This document shows, in pieces, positions 10,705 to 23,734 of a stretch of 64,000 nt of DNA (within the stretch, counting starts at the first letter, position 1; every line of letters begins with the position of its first letter). Under the pieces are notes generated by a model. That model had not been told where the DNA came from. It ran no database searches and saw only the letters and a program-made list of their open reading frames with translations. The stretch comes from Paratinospora sagittata. Lineage: Eukaryota; Streptophyta; Magnoliopsida; Ranunculales; Menispermaceae. Both the position numbers and the translations under genes were made by a program. Location of the stretch: contig CM069594.1 of the NCBI GenBank assembly GCA_035771175.1, positions 45,931,534-45,995,533 on the forward strand, given 5' to 3'.

Positions 10705-11889
10705 ATCAACAACACATCAAACAATAGCTATCGAAGTCTAAAAAGATCAAACTCGAAGAACGAAGACATATCTCATGTCTAATGCAATAGTTTTATCTTT
10801 GGTGTGTAGGGTAACTTCTCGATCAATCTCAGCACTAAAACTCACAAAATTGAAAAGTCTTTAAAACCACTTCGATATAGTATTCCATTTTGAAAAAAAT
10901 GTTTTCCGGAAGGTTTTAATCATAATTTAAATGAGTTTTGAATTATTTTATAGTTTTTAATCTTATATCAATATCTTTTGAGTCAATGGAATGGTTCTTG
11001 AGTGTCAAAATATTAATTTTCCAAAAATGAGGCTATTCAGCAATTTGCAAAAATTTTCCAGTTGGCACTTGCGCCCTATCAGTGTTGATAGCCTGCTGAT
11101 AGGGTTGTAAAGTAAAACATTTGTTTTTCTTGAAAATTGTCTATAGCGCGCTATCCCCTTTGATAACTCACTATAAAAATGTTATCGTGATCTTTCCATT
11201 TTTAGTAAAGTGGGCAATAGCGCGCTATAGGCCTCGATAACTCGCTATCGGAAAGTCTCAAAAACTCGAGCTCTCGGGTTTGTGTATATCAACCTGCTAT
11301 CTTTCAATAGAGAACATGATACACAAACCAATAATAACACGCTATCCACGTTTGAGACAAAAATCAGATATTTCTAACGAGAAAAATGTGGCCACTTCTC
11401 CTTGCTCGACTTTTCTATACCTTACACAGTTTTCCCTGTTTATCTTAATTGAAATATTATCTACTAACACCTTGATGATTCCCATTGTCTCGCACGCCCA
11501 AAACAACTTTAGATTTAGCAACGTTTTGAATTCAAATCATTTTGTACTCTCTTCCTCTTTAACCTGCAACTACTAAATTGATAAAACCTTCATTCTCTGA
11601 TTTTCAAAGATAGAACACGCACGATTTTTGCAAGTTAGACTGAGCTTTCTAAAGAGTGTTTAAATCGAAGAAAGTCGTTATTCTTGCATTTGTCGAAACA
11701 ACCTTCGAACTGAATCAAAATTGAAAACTGTCTCGAAGATAACCTAATTATTTCGCAAGTTCTTCAATTTATTCCTTTTGTGCTGAGATGTCCAGAGGCT
11801 ATCTATTGTTTTAAACTGTAAGTATGTGAAGTGTTCTCGGTAAGAGAAAATATCGCCTGTATTTTTTTTTCTAAGAGCTTGAACTAATC
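10705..11889 (+). repeat. Monomer U10 (type Y, 1,185 bp)
   Basis: Resembles U8 on the left (gttgtaaagtaaaac). Carries agatttagcaac in the core flank, a mark that reappears in U13, U16 and U19. P1 and P2 perfect. Frame open 11280-11576. Confidence 0.91.
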
Positions 11890-13080
11890 ATCAACAACAC
11901 ATCAAACAATAGCTATCGAAGTCTAAAAAGATCAAACTCGAAGAACGAAGACATATCTCATGTCTAATGCAATAGTTTTATCTTTGGTGTGTAGGGTAAC
12001 TTCTCGATCAATCTCAGCACTAAAACTCACAAAATTGAAAAGTCTTTAAAATCACTTCGATATAGTATTCCATTTTGAAAAAAATGTTTTCCGGAAGGTT
12101 TTAATCATAATTTCAATGAGTTTTGAATTATTTTATAGTTTTTAATCTTATATCAATATGTTTTGAGTCAAAGGAATGGTTCTTGAGTGTCAAAATATTA
12201 ATTTTCCAAAAATAAGGCTATTCAGCGATTTGCAAAAATTTTCCAGTTGGCACTTGTGCCTTATCAGTGTTGATAGCCCGCTGATAGGGTTGTATAATAA
12301 AACATTTGTTTTTCTTGAAAATTGTCTATAGTGCGCTATCCCCTTTGATAACTCGCTATAAAAATGTTGTCGTAATCTTTCCATTTTTAGTAAAGTGGGT
12401 AATAGCGAGCTATTGGCCTCGATAACTCGTTATCGAAAAGTCTGAAAAACTCGAGCTCTCGGGTTTGTGTAGATGTATATCAACCTGCTATCTTCCAATA
12501 GAGAACATGATACACAACCCAATAATAACACGCTATCCACGTTTGAGACAAAAATCAGATATTTCTAACGAGAAAAATGTGGCCACTTCTCCTTGCTCGA
12601 CTTTTCTATAACTTACACAGTTTTGCCTGGTTATCTTAACTGAAATATTATCTACTAACACCTTGATGATTCCCATTGTCTCGCACGGCCAAAACAACTT
12701 TAGATTTAACAACGTTTTGAAATCAAATCATTTTGTACTCTCTTCCTCATTAACCTGCAACTACTAATTTTATAAAACCCTCATTCTTTGTTTTTCAAAG
12801 ATAGAACACGCACGATTTTTGCAAGTTATACTGAGATTTCCAAAGGGTGTTTAAATCGAAGAAAGTCGTTATTCTTGCATTTATCCAAACAACCTTCGAA
12901 CTGAATCAAAATTGCAAACTGTCTTGAAGATAACCTAATTATTTCGAAAGTTCTTCATTTTATTCCTTTTGTGCTGAGATTTCCAGAGGCTATCTATTGT
13001 TTTAAACTGTAAGTATGTGAAGTGTTCTCGGTAAGAGAAAACATCACCTGTATTTTTTTTTCTAAGAGCTTGAACTAATC
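11890..13080 (+). repeat. Monomer U11 (last with the 6-bp insertion, 1,191 bp)
   Basis: P1 (atagtgcgctat) and P2 (atagcgagctat) are both one base off. TAA at 12609-12611 and loss of EcoRI (gaaatcaaatc) are shared with U12, U15 and U18, so its right half belongs with Block III. Confidence 0.91.
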
Positions 13081-14264
13081 ATCAACAACACATCAAACAA
13101 TAGGTATCGAAGTCTAAAAAGATCAAGCTCGAAGAACGAAGACATATCTCATGTCTAATGCAATAGTTTTATCTTTAGTGTGTAGGGTAACTTTTCGATC
13201 AATCTCAGCACTAAAACTCACAAAATTGAAAAGTCTTTAAAATCACTTCGATATAGTATTCCATTTTGAAAAAAAAATGATTTCCGGAAGGTTTTAATCA
13301 TAATTTCAATGAGTTTTGAATTATTTAATAGTTTTTAATCTTATATCAATATGTTTTGAGTCAATGGAATGGTTCTTGAGTGTCAAAATATTAATTTTCC
13401 AAAAATAAGGCTATTCAGCAATTTGCAAAAATTTTCCAGTTGGCACTTGCGCCCTATCAGTGTTGATAGCCCGCTGATAATGTTGTATAATAAAATATTT
13501 GTTTTTCTTGAAAATTGTCTATAGCGCTATCCCCTTTGATAATTTGCTATAAAAATGTTGCCGTGATCTTTCCATTTTTAGTAAAGTGGGCAATAGCGGG
13601 CCATAGGCCTCGATAACTCGCTATCGGAAAGTCTGAAAAACTCGAGCTCTCGGGATTGTGTATATCAACCTGCTATCTTTCAATAGAGAACATGATACAC
13701 AACCCAAAAATAACACGCTATCCACGTTTGAGACAAAAATCAGATATTTCTAACGAGAAAAATGTGGCCACTTCTCCTTGCTCGACTTTTCTATAACTTA
13801 CACAGTTTTGCCTGGTTTTCTTAATTGAAATATTATCTACTAACACCTTGATGATTCCCATTGTCTCGCACGGCCAAAACAACTTTAGATTTAACAACGT
13901 TTTGAAATCAAATCATTTTGTACTCTTTTCCTCTTTAACCTGCAATTACTAATTTTATAAAACCCTCATTCTTTGATTTTCAAAGATAGAGACGCACGAT
14001 TTTTACAAGTTATACTGAGATTTCCAAAGGGTGTTTAAATCGAAGAAAGTCGTTATTCTTGCATTTTTCCAAACAACTTTCGAACTGAATCAAAATTTCA
14101 AACTGTCTTGAAGATAACCTAATTATTTCGCAAGTTCTTCATTTTATTCCTTTTGTGCTGAGATTTCCAGAGGCTATCTATTGTTTTAAACTGTAAGTAT
14201 GTGAAGTGTTCTCGGTAAGAGAAAACATCACCTGTATTTTTTTTTCTAAGAGCTTGAACTAATC
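13081..14264 (+). repeat. Monomer U12 (trimer position 1, first copy, 1,184 bp)
   Basis: Left ~350 bp lies outside Block III (nine-A run before atgatttcc, ggctattcag). P1 shortened to atagcgctat, P2 changed to atagcgggccat, TAA at 13794-13796. Private ctgcaattac. Confidence 0.92.
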
Positions 14265-15448
14265 ATCAACAACACATCAAACAATAGGTATCGAAGTCTA
14301 AAAAGATCAAGCTCGAAGAACGAAGACATATATCATGTCTAATGCAATAGTTTTATCTTTAGTGTGTAGGGTAACTTTTCGATCAATCTCAGCACTAAAA
14401 CTCACAAAATTGAAAAGTCTTTGAAATCACTTCGATATAGTATTCCATTTTGAAAAAAATGTTTTCCGGAACGTTTTAATCATAATTTCAATGAGTTTTG
14501 AATTATTTAACAGTTTTTAATCTTATATCAATATGTTTTGAGTCAATGGAATGGTTCTTGAGTGTCAAAATATTAATTGTCCAAAAATAAGGCTATTCAG
14601 CAATTTGCAAAAATTTTCTAGTTGGAACTTGCGCCCTATCAGTGTTGATAGCCCGCTGATAGGGTTGTATAATAAAACATTTGTTTTTCTTGAAAATTGT
14701 CTATAGCGCGCTATCCCCTTTTATAACTCGCCATAAAGATGTTGCCGTGATCTTTCCATTTTTAGTAAAGTGGGCAATAGCGCTCTATAGGCCTCGATAA
14801 CTCGCTATCGGAAAGTCTGAAAAACTCGAGCTCTCGGGTTTGTGTATATCAACCTGCTATCTTTCAATAGAGAACATGATACACAACCCAATAATAACAC
14901 GCTATCCACGTTTGAGACAAAAATCAGATATTTCTAACGAGAAAAATGTGGCCACTTCTCCTTGCTCGACTTTTCTATACCTTACACAGTTTTGCCTGGT
15001 TATCTTAATTGAAATATTATCTACTAACACCTTGATGATTCCCATTGTCTCGCACGCCCAAAACAACTTTAGATTTAGCAACGTTTTGAATTCAAATCAT
15101 TTTGTACTCTCTTCCTCTTTAACCTGCAACTACTAATTTCATAAAACCCTCATTCTCTGATTTTCAAAGATAGAACACGCACGATTTTTGGAAGTTAGAC
15201 TGAGCTTTCCAAAGAGTGTTTAAATCGAGGAAAGTCGTTATTCTTGCATTTGTCCAAACAACCTTCGAACTGAATCAAAATTGCAAACTGTCTTGAAGAT
15301 AACCTAATTATTTCGCAAGTTCTTCATTTAATTCCTTTTGTGCTGAGATTTCCAGAGGCTATCTATTATTTTAAACTGTAAGTATGTGAAGTGTTCTCAG
15401 GAAGAGAAAAGATCACCTGTATTTTTTTTCTAAGAGCTTGAACTAATC
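14265..15448 (+). repeat. Monomer U13 (trimer position 2, first copy, 1,184 bp)
   Basis: P1 perfect, P2 atagcgctctat, HP perfect. ccataaagatg and attaattgtcc are position-2 marks. Frame open 14840-15136. Confidence 0.93.
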
Positions 15449-16633
15449 ATCAACAACACATCAAACAATAGGTATCGAAGTCTAAAAAGATCAAACTCGA
15501 AGAACGAAGACATATCTTATGTCTAATGCAATAGTTTTATCTTTAGTGTGTAGGGTAACTTCTCGATCAATCTCAGCACCAAAACTCACAAAATTGAAAA
15601 GGCTTTAAAATAACTTCGATATAGTATTCCATTTTGAAAAAAAAGTTTTCCGGAACGTTTTAATCATAATTTCAATGAGTTTTGACTTATTTAATAGTTT
15701 TTAATCTTATATCAATATGTTTTGAGTCAATCGAATGGTTCTTGAGTGTCAACATATTAATTTTCCAAAAATAAGGCTATTCAGCAATTTGCAAAAATTT
15801 TCCAGTTGGCACTTGCGCCCTATCAGTGTTGATAGCCCGCTGATAATGTTGTATAATAAAACATTTGTTTTTCTTGAAAATTGTCTATAGCGCGCTATCC
15901 CCTTTGAGAACTCGCTATAAAAATGTTGCCGTGATCTTTCCATTTTTAGTAAAGTGGGCAATAGAGCGCCATAGGCCTCGATAACTCGCTATCGGAAAGT
16001 CTGAAAAACTCGAGCTCTCGGGATTGTGTATATCAACCTGCTATCTTTCAGTAGAGAACATGATACACAACCCAATAATAACACGCTATCCACGTTTGAG
16101 ACAAAAATCAGATATTTCTAACTAGAAAAATGTGGCCACTTCTCCTTGCCCGGCTTTTCTATACCTTACACAGTTTTCCCTGGTTATCTTAATTGAAATA
16201 TTATCTACTAACACCTTGATGATTCCCATTGCCTCGCACGCCCAAAACAACTTTAGATTTAACAACGTTTTGAATTCAAATCATTTTGTACTCTCTTCCT
16301 CTGTAACCTGCAACTACTAATTTGATAAAACCCTCATTCTCTGATTTTCAAAGATAGAACACGCACGATTTTTGCAAGTTAGACTGAGCTTTCCAAAGAG
16401 TGTTTAAATCGAAGAAAGTCGTTATTCTTGCATTTGTCCAAACAACCTTCAAACTAAATCAAAATTGCAAACTGTCTTGAAGATAACCTAATTATTTCGC
16501 AAGTTCTTCATTTTATTCCTTTTGTGCTTAGATTTCCAAAGGCTATCTATTGTTTTAAACTGTAAGTATGTGAAGAGTTCTCGGTAAGAGAAAACATCGC
16601 CTGTATTTTTTTTTCTAAGACCTTGAACTAATC
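15449..16633 (+). repeat. Monomer U14 (trimer position 3, first copy, 1,185 bp)
   Basis: P1 perfect, P2 changed to atagagcgccat, right HP arm ctgataatg. TAG at 16123-16125. Marks cagtagag and cccggctt are shared with U20 but not with U17. Confidence 0.93.
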
Positions 16634-17815
16634 ATCAACAACACATCAAACAATAGGTATCGAAGTCTAAAAAGAACTAGCTCGAAGAACGAAGACATAT
16701 CTCATGTCTAATGCAATAGTTTTATCTTTAGTGTGTAGGGTAACTTCTCGATCAATCTCAGCAGTAAAGCTCACAAAATTGAAAAGTCTTTAAAATAACT
16801 TCGATATAGTATTCCATTTTGAAAAAAATGTTTTCCGGAACATTTTAATCATAATTTCAATGAGTTTTGAATTATTTAATAGTTTTTAATCTTATATCAA
16901 TATGTTTTGAGTCAATGGAATGGTTCTTGAGTGTCAAAATATTAATTTTCCAAAAATAAGGCCATTCAGAAATTTGCAAAATTTTTCCAGTTGGCACTTG
17001 CGCCCTATCAGTGTTGATAGCCCGCTGATAATGTTGTATAATAAAATATTTGTTTTTCTTGAAAATTGTCTATAGCGCTATCCCCTTTGATAATTTGCTA
17101 TAAAAATGTTGCCGTGATCTTTCCATTTTTAGTAAAGTGGGCAATAGCGGGCCATAGGCCTCGATAACTCGCTATCGGAAAGTCTGAAAAACTCGAGCTC
17201 TCGGGATTGTGTATATCAACCTGCTATCTTTCAATAGAGAACATGATACACAACCCAAAAATAACACGCTATCCACGTTTGAGACAAAAATCAGATATTT
17301 CTAACGAGAAAAATGTGGCCACTTCTCCTTGCTCGACTTTTCTATAACTTACACTGTTTTGCCTGGTTTTCTTAATTGAAATATTATCTACTAACACCTT
17401 GATGATTCCCATTGTCTCGCACGGCCAAAACAACTTTAGATTTAACAACGTTTTGAAATCAAATCATTTTGTACTCTTTTCCTCTTTAACCTGCAACTAC
17501 TAATTTTATAAAACCCTCATTCTCTGATTTTCAAAGATAGAGACGCACGATTTTTACAAGTTATACTGAGATTTCCAAAGGGTGTTTAAATCGAAGAAAG
17601 TCGTTATTCTTGCATTTTTCCAAACAACTTTCGAACTGAATCAAAATTTCAAACTGTCTTGAAGATAACCTAATTATTTCGCAAGTTCTTCATTTTATTC
17701 CTTTTGTGCTGAGATTTCCAGAGGCTATCTATTGTTTTAAACTGTAAGTATGTGAAGTGTTCTCGGTAAGAGAAAACATCACCTGTATTTTTTTTTCTAA
17801 GAGCTTGAACTAATC
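16634..17815 (+). repeat. Monomer U15 (trimer position 1, second copy, 1,182 bp)
   Basis: Same P1, P2 and TAA (17345-17347) changes as U12 and U18. Private tacactgtttt; ctctgatttt where U12 and U18 have ctttgatttt. Confidence 0.93.
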
Positions 17816-18999
17816 ATCAACAACACATCAAACAATAGGTATCGAAGTCTAAAAAGATCAAGCTCGAAGAACGAAGACATATATCATGTCTAATGCAATA
17901 GTTTTATCTTTAGTGTGTAGGGTAACTTTTCGATCAATCTCAGCACTAAAACTCACAAAATTGAAAAGTCTTTAAAATCACTTCGATATAGTATTCCATT
18001 TTGAAAAATATGTTTTCCGGAATGTTTTAATCATAATTTCAATGAGTTTTGAATTATTTAACAGTTTTTAATCTTATATCAATATGTTTTGAGTCAATGG
18101 AATGGTTCTTGAGTGTCAAAATATTAATTGTCCAAAAATAAGGCTATTCAGCAATTTGCAAAAATTTTCTAGTTGGAACTTGCGCCCTATCAGTGTTGAT
18201 AGCCCGCTGATAGGGTTGTATAATAAAACATTTGTTTTTCTTGAAAATTGTCTATAGCGCGCTATCCCCTTTTATAACTCGCCATAAAGATGTTGCCGTG
18301 ATCTTTCCATTTTTAGTAAAGTGGGCAATAGCGCTCTATAGGCCTCGATAACTCGCTATCGGAAAGTCTGAAAAACTCGAGCTCTCGGGTTTGTGTATAT
18401 CAACCTGCTATCTTTCAATAGAGAACATGATACACAACCCAATAATAACACGCTATCCACGTTTGAGACAAAAATCAGATATTTCTAACGAGAAAAATGT
18501 GGCCACTTCTCCTTGCTCGACTTTTCTATACCTTACACAGTTTTGCCTGGTTATCTTAATTGAAATATTATCTACTAACACCTTGATGATTCCCATTGTC
18601 TCGCACGCCCAAAACAACTTTAGATTTAGCAACGTTTTGAATTCAAATCATTTTGTACTCTCTTCCTCTTTAACCTGCAACTACTAATTTCATAAAACCC
18701 TCATTCTCTGATTTTCAAAGATAGAACACGCACGATTTTTGGAAGTTAGACTGAGCTTTCCAAAGAGTGTTTAAATCGAGGAAAGTCGTTATTCTTGCAT
18801 TTGTCCAAACAACCTTCGAACTGAATCAAAATTGCAAACTGTCTTGAAGATAACCTAATTATTTCGCAAGTTCTTCATTTAATTCCTTTTGTGCTGAGAT
18901 TTCCAGAGGCTATCTATTATTTTAAACTGTAAGTATGTGAAGTGTTCTCAGGAAGAGAAAAGATCACCTGTATTTTTTTTCTAAGAGCTTGAACTAATC
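17816..18999 (+). repeat. Monomer U16 (trimer position 2, second copy, 1,184 bp)
   Basis: Copy of U13. Private gaaaaatatg and ccggaatg, where U13 and U19 have gaaaaaaatg and ccggaacg. Frame open 18391-18687. Confidence 0.93.
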
Positions 19000-20184
19000 A
19001 TCAACAACACATCAAACAATAGGTATCGAAGTCTAAAAAGATCAAACTCGAAGAACGAAGACATATCTTATGTCTAATGCAATAGTTTTATCTTTAGTGT
19101 GTAGGGTAACTTCTCGATCAATCTCAGCACCAAAACTCACAAAATTGAAAAGGCTTTAAAATAACTTCGATATAGTATTCCATTTTGAAAAAAAAGTTTT
19201 CCGAAACGTTTTAATCATAATTTCAATGAGTTTTGACTTATTTAATAGTTTTTAATCTTATATCAATATGTTTTGAGTCAATCGAATGGTTCTTGAGTGT
19301 CAACATATTAATTTTCCAAAAATAAGGCTATTCAGCAATTTGCAAAAATTTCCCAGTTGGCACTTGCGCCCTATCAGTGTTGATAGCCCGCTGATAATGT
19401 TGTATAATAAAACATTTGTTTTTCTTGAAAATTGTCTATAGCGCCCTATCCCCTTTGAGAACTCGCTATAAAAATGTTGCCGTGATCTTTCCATTTTTAG
19501 TAAAGTGGGCAATAGAGCGCCATAGGCCTCGATAACTCGCTATCGGAAAGTCTGAAAAACTCGAGCTCTCGGGATTGTGTATATCAACCTGCTATCTTTC
19601 AATAGAGAACATGATACACAACCCAAAAATAACACGCTATCCACGTTTGAGACAAAAATCAGATATTTCTAACTAGAAAAATGTGGCCACTTCTCCTTGC
19701 CCGACTTTTCTATACCTTACACAGTTTTCCCTGGTTATCTTAATTGAAATATTATCTACTAACACCTTGATGATTCCCATTGCCTCGCACGCCCAAAACA
19801 ACTTTAGATTTAACAACGTTTTGAATTCAAATCATTTTGTACTCTCTTCCTCTATAACCTGCAACTACTAATTTGATAAAACCCTCATTCTCTGATTTTC
19901 AAAGATAGAACACGCACGATTTTTGCAAGTTAGACTGAGCTTTCCAAAGAGTGTTTAAATCGAAGAAAGTCGTTATTCTTGCATTTGTCCAAACAACCTT
20001 CAAACTAAATCAAAATTGCAAACTGTCTTGAAGATAACCTAATTATTTCGCAAGTTCTTCATTTTATTCCTTTTGTGCTTAGATTTCCAAAGGCTATCTA
20101 TTGTTTTAAACTGTAAGTATGTGAAGAGTTCTCGGTAAGAGAAAACATCGCCTGTATTTTTTTTTCTAAGACGTTGAACTAATC
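19000..20184 (+). repeat. Monomer U17 (trimer position 3, second copy, 1,185 bp)
   Basis: Copy of U14 with private changes: ttccgaaac, atttcccag, broken P1 (atagcgccctat), caatagag, cccgactt and ctataacc. TAG at 19674-19676. Confidence 0.93.
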
Positions 20185-21366
20185 ATCAACAACACATCAA
20201 ACAATAGGTATCGAAGTCTAAAAAGAACTAGCTCGAAGAACGAAGACATATCTCATGTCTAATGCAATAGTTTTATCTTTAGTGTGTAGGGTAACTTCTC
20301 GATCAATCTCAGCAGTAAAGCTCACAAAATTGAAAAGTCTTTAAAATAACTTCGATATAGTATTCCATTTTGAAAAAAATGTTTTCCGGAACATTTTAAT
20401 CATAATTTCAATGAGTTTTGAATTATTTAATAGTTTTTAATCTTATATCAATATGTTTTGAGTCAATGGAATGGTTCTTGAGTGTCAAAATATTAATTTT
20501 CCAAAAATAAGGCCATTCAGAAATTTGCAAAATTTTTCCAGTTGGCACTTGCGCCCTATCAGTGTTGATAGCCCGCTGATAATGTTGTATAATAAAATAT
20601 TTGTTTTTCTTGAAAATTGTCTATAGCGCTATCCCCTTTGATAATTTGCTATAAAAATGTTGCCGTGATCTTTCCATTTTTAGTAAAGTGGGCAATAGCG
20701 GGCCATAGGCCTCGATAACTCGCTATCGGAAAGTCTGAAAAACTCGAGCTCTCGGGATTGTGTATATCAACCTGCTATCTTTCAATAGAGAACATGATAC
20801 ACAACCCAAAAATAACACGCTATCCACGTTTGAGACAAAAATCAGATATTTCTAACGAGAAAAATGTGGCCACTTCTCCTTGCTCGACTTTTCTATAACT
20901 TACACAGTTTTGCCTGGTTTTCTTAATTGAAATATTATCTACTAACACCTTGATGATTCCCATTGTCTCGCACGGCCAAAACAACTTTAGATTTAACAAC
21001 GTTTTGAAATCAAATCATTTTGTACTCTTTTCCTCTTTAACCTGCAACTACTAATTTTATAAAACCCTCATTCTTTGATTTTCAAAGATAGAGACGCACG
21101 ATTTTTACAAGTTATACTGAGATTTCCAAAGGGTGTTTAAATCGAAGAAAGTCGTTATTCTTGCATTTTTCCAAACAACTTTCGAACTGAATCAAAATTT
21201 CAAACTGTCTTGAAGATAACCTAATTATTTCGCAAGTTCTTCATTTTATTCCTTTTGTGCTGAGATTTCCAGAGGCTATCTATTGTTTTAAACTGTAAGT
21301 ATGTGAAGTGTTCTCGGTAAGAGAAAACATCACCTGTATTTTTTTTTCTAAGAGCTTGAACTAATC
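20185..21366 (+). repeat. Monomer U18 (trimer position 1, third copy, 1,182 bp)
   Basis: Agrees with U12 against U15 at tacacagtttt and ctttgatttt. TAA at 20896-20898. It begins just after the private ctaagacgttg in the end of U17 (U14 has ctaagacc). Confidence 0.93.
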
Positions 21367-22550
21367 ATCAACAACACATCAAACAATAGGTATCGAAGTC
21401 TAAAAAGATCAAGCTCGAAGAACGAAGACATATATCATGTCTAATGCAATAGTTTTATCTTTAGTGTGTAGGGTAACTTTTCGATCAATCTCAGCACTAA
21501 AACTCACAAAATTGAAAAGTCTTTAAAATCACTTCGATATAGTATTCCATTTTGAAAAAAATGTTTTCCGGAACGTTTTAATCATAATTTCAATGAGTTT
21601 TGAATTATTTAACAGTTTTTAATCTTATATCAATATGTTTTGAGTCAATGGAATGGTTCTTGAGTGTCAAAATATTAATTGTCCAAAAATAAGGCTATTC
21701 AGCAATTTGCAAAAATTTTCTAGTTGGAACTTGCGCCCTATCAGTGTTGATAGCCCGCTGATAGGGTTGTATAATAAAACATTTGTTTTTCTTGAAAATT
21801 GTCTATAGCGCGCTATCCCCTTTTATAACTCGCCATAAAGATGTTGCCGTGATCTTTCCATTTTTAGTAAAGTGGGCAATAGCGCTCTATAGGCCTCGAT
21901 AACTCGCTATCGGAAAGTCTGAAAAACTCGAGCTCTCGGGTTTGTGTATATCAACCTGCTATCTTTCAATAGAGAACATGATACACAACCCAATAATAAC
22001 ACGCTATCCACGTTTGAGACAAAAATCAGATATTTCTAACGAGAAAAATGTGGCCACTTCTCCTTGCTCGACTTTTCTATACCTTACACAGTTTTGCCTG
22101 GTTATCTTAATTGAAATATTATCTACTAACACCTTGATGATTCCCATTGTCTCGCACGCCCAAAACAACTTTAGATTTAGCAACGTTTTGAATTCAAATC
22201 ATTTTGTACTCTCTTCCTCTTTAACCTGCAACTACTAATTTCATAAAACCCTCATTCTCTGATTTTCAAAGATAGAACACGCACGATTTTTGGAAGTTAG
22301 ACTGAGCTTTCCAAAGAGTGTTTAAATCGAGGAAAGTCGTTATTCTTGCATTTGTCCAAACAACCTTCGAACTGAATCAAAATTGCAAACTGTCTTGAAG
22401 ATAACCTAATTATTTCGCAAGTTCTTCATTTAATTCCTTTTGTGCTGAGATTTCCAGAGGCTATCTATTATTTTAAACTGTAAGTATGTGAAGTGTTCTC
22501 AGGAAGAGAAAAGATCACCTGTATTTTTTTTCTAAGAGCTTGAACTAATC
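21367..22550 (+). repeat. Monomer U19 (trimer position 2, third copy, 1,184 bp)
   Basis: Agrees with U13 against U16 at both private U16 sites. P1 and HP perfect, P2 atagcgctctat. Frame open 21942-22238. Confidence 0.93.
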
Positions 22551-23734
22551 ATCAACAACACATCAAACAATAGGTATCGAAGTCTAAAAAGATCAAACTC
22601 GAAGAACGAAGACATATCTTATGTCTAATGCAATAGTTTTATCTTTAGTGTGTAGGGTAACTTCTCGATCAATCTCAGCACCAAAACTCACAAAATTGAA
22701 AAGGCTTTAAAATAACTTCGATATAGTATTCCATTTTGAAAAAAAAGTTTTCCGGAACGTTTTAATCATAATTTCAATGAGTTTTGACTTATTTAATAGT
22801 TTTTAATCTTATATCAATATGTTTTGAGTCAATCGAATGGTTCTTGAGTGTCAACATATTAATTTTCCAAAAATAAGGCTATTCAGCAATTTGCAAAAAT
22901 TTTCCAGTTGGCACTTGCGCCCTATCAGTGTTGATAGCCCGCTGATAATGTTGTATAATAAAACATTTGTTTTTCTTGAAAATTGTCTATAGCGCGCTAT
23001 CCCCTTTGAGAACTCGCTATAAAAATGTTGCCGTGATCTTTCCATTTTTAGTAAAGTGGGCAATAGAGCGCCATAGGCCTCGATAACTCGCTATCGGAAA
23101 GTCTGAAAAACTCGAGCTCTCGGGATTGTGTATATCAACCTGCTATCTTTCAGTAGAGAACATGATACACAACCCAATAATAACACGCTATCCACGTTTG
23201 AGACAAAAATCAGATATTTCTAACTAGAAAAATGTGGCCACTTCTCCTTGCCCGGCTTTTCTATACCTTACACAGTTTTCCCTGGTTATCTTAATTGAAA
23301 TATTATCTACTAACACCTTGATGATTCCCATTGCCTCGCACGCCCAAAACAACTTTAGATTTAACAACGTTTTGAATTCAAATCATTTTGTACTCTCTTC
23401 CTCTGTAACCTGCAACTACTAATTTGATAAAACCCTCATTCTCTGATTTTCAAAGATAGAACACGCACGATTTTTGCAAGTTAGACTGAGCTTTCCAAAG
23501 AGTGTTTAAATCGAAGAAAGTCGTTATTCTTGCATTTGTCCAAACAACCTTCAAACTAAATCAAAATTGCAAACTGTCTTGAAGATAACCTAATTATTTC
23601 GCAAGTTCTTCATTTTATTCCTTTTGTGCTTAGATTTCCAAAGGCTATCTATTGTTTTAAACTATAAGTATGTGAAGTGTTCTGAGTAAGAGAAAAATCA
23701 CCTTTATTTTTTTTTCTAAGAGCCTGAACTAATC
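22551..23734 (+). repeat. Monomer U20 (trimer position 3, third copy, 1,184 bp)
   Basis: Agrees with U14 against U17 at every private U17 site checked. TAG at 23225-23227. From about 23660 (aactataagtatg, tctgagtaag) it leaves the trimer family. Confidence 0.93.

Larger units (their letters stand above)
4768..13080 (+). repeat. Block II: alternating X/Y dimer HOR, period ~2,373 bp (U5-U11)
   Basis: U5, U7, U9 and U11 (type X) carry the 6-bp agatgt insertion; U6, U8 and U10 (type Y) lack it. U5, U7 and U9 also share a 2-bp deletion (cgcacgccc to cgccgccc or caccgccc). U5 and U7 share a second 2-bp deletion in P2. U8 and U10 share gttgtaaagtaaaac. Landmark spacing is 2,373 bp for U5-U7 and U6-U8, and 2,376 bp for U7-U9 and U8-U10. 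The regular alternation shows that the amplified unit was a dimer. U11 is X by its insertion but otherwise already resembles Block III. Confidence 0.88.
13435..23660 (+). repeat. Block III: trimer HOR, exact period 3,551 bp, ~2.9 copies
   Basis: Landmarks 13692/17243/20794, 14876/18427/21978 and 16060/19611/23162 are each exactly 3,551 bp apart, with no length change among nine monomers. Position-specific marks recur every third monomer: a TAA in the open frame at 13794, 17345 and 20896; a TAG at 16123, 19674 and 23225; a P1 shortened to atagcgctat; and a P2 changed to atagcgctctat. The left limit is where U12 stops matching U15 (ggctattcagca against ggccattcagaa, near 13435). The right limit is where U20 stops matching U14 and U17 (tgtaagtatg against tataagtatg, near 23660). 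Both limits are good to within tens of bases. Confidence 0.93.
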
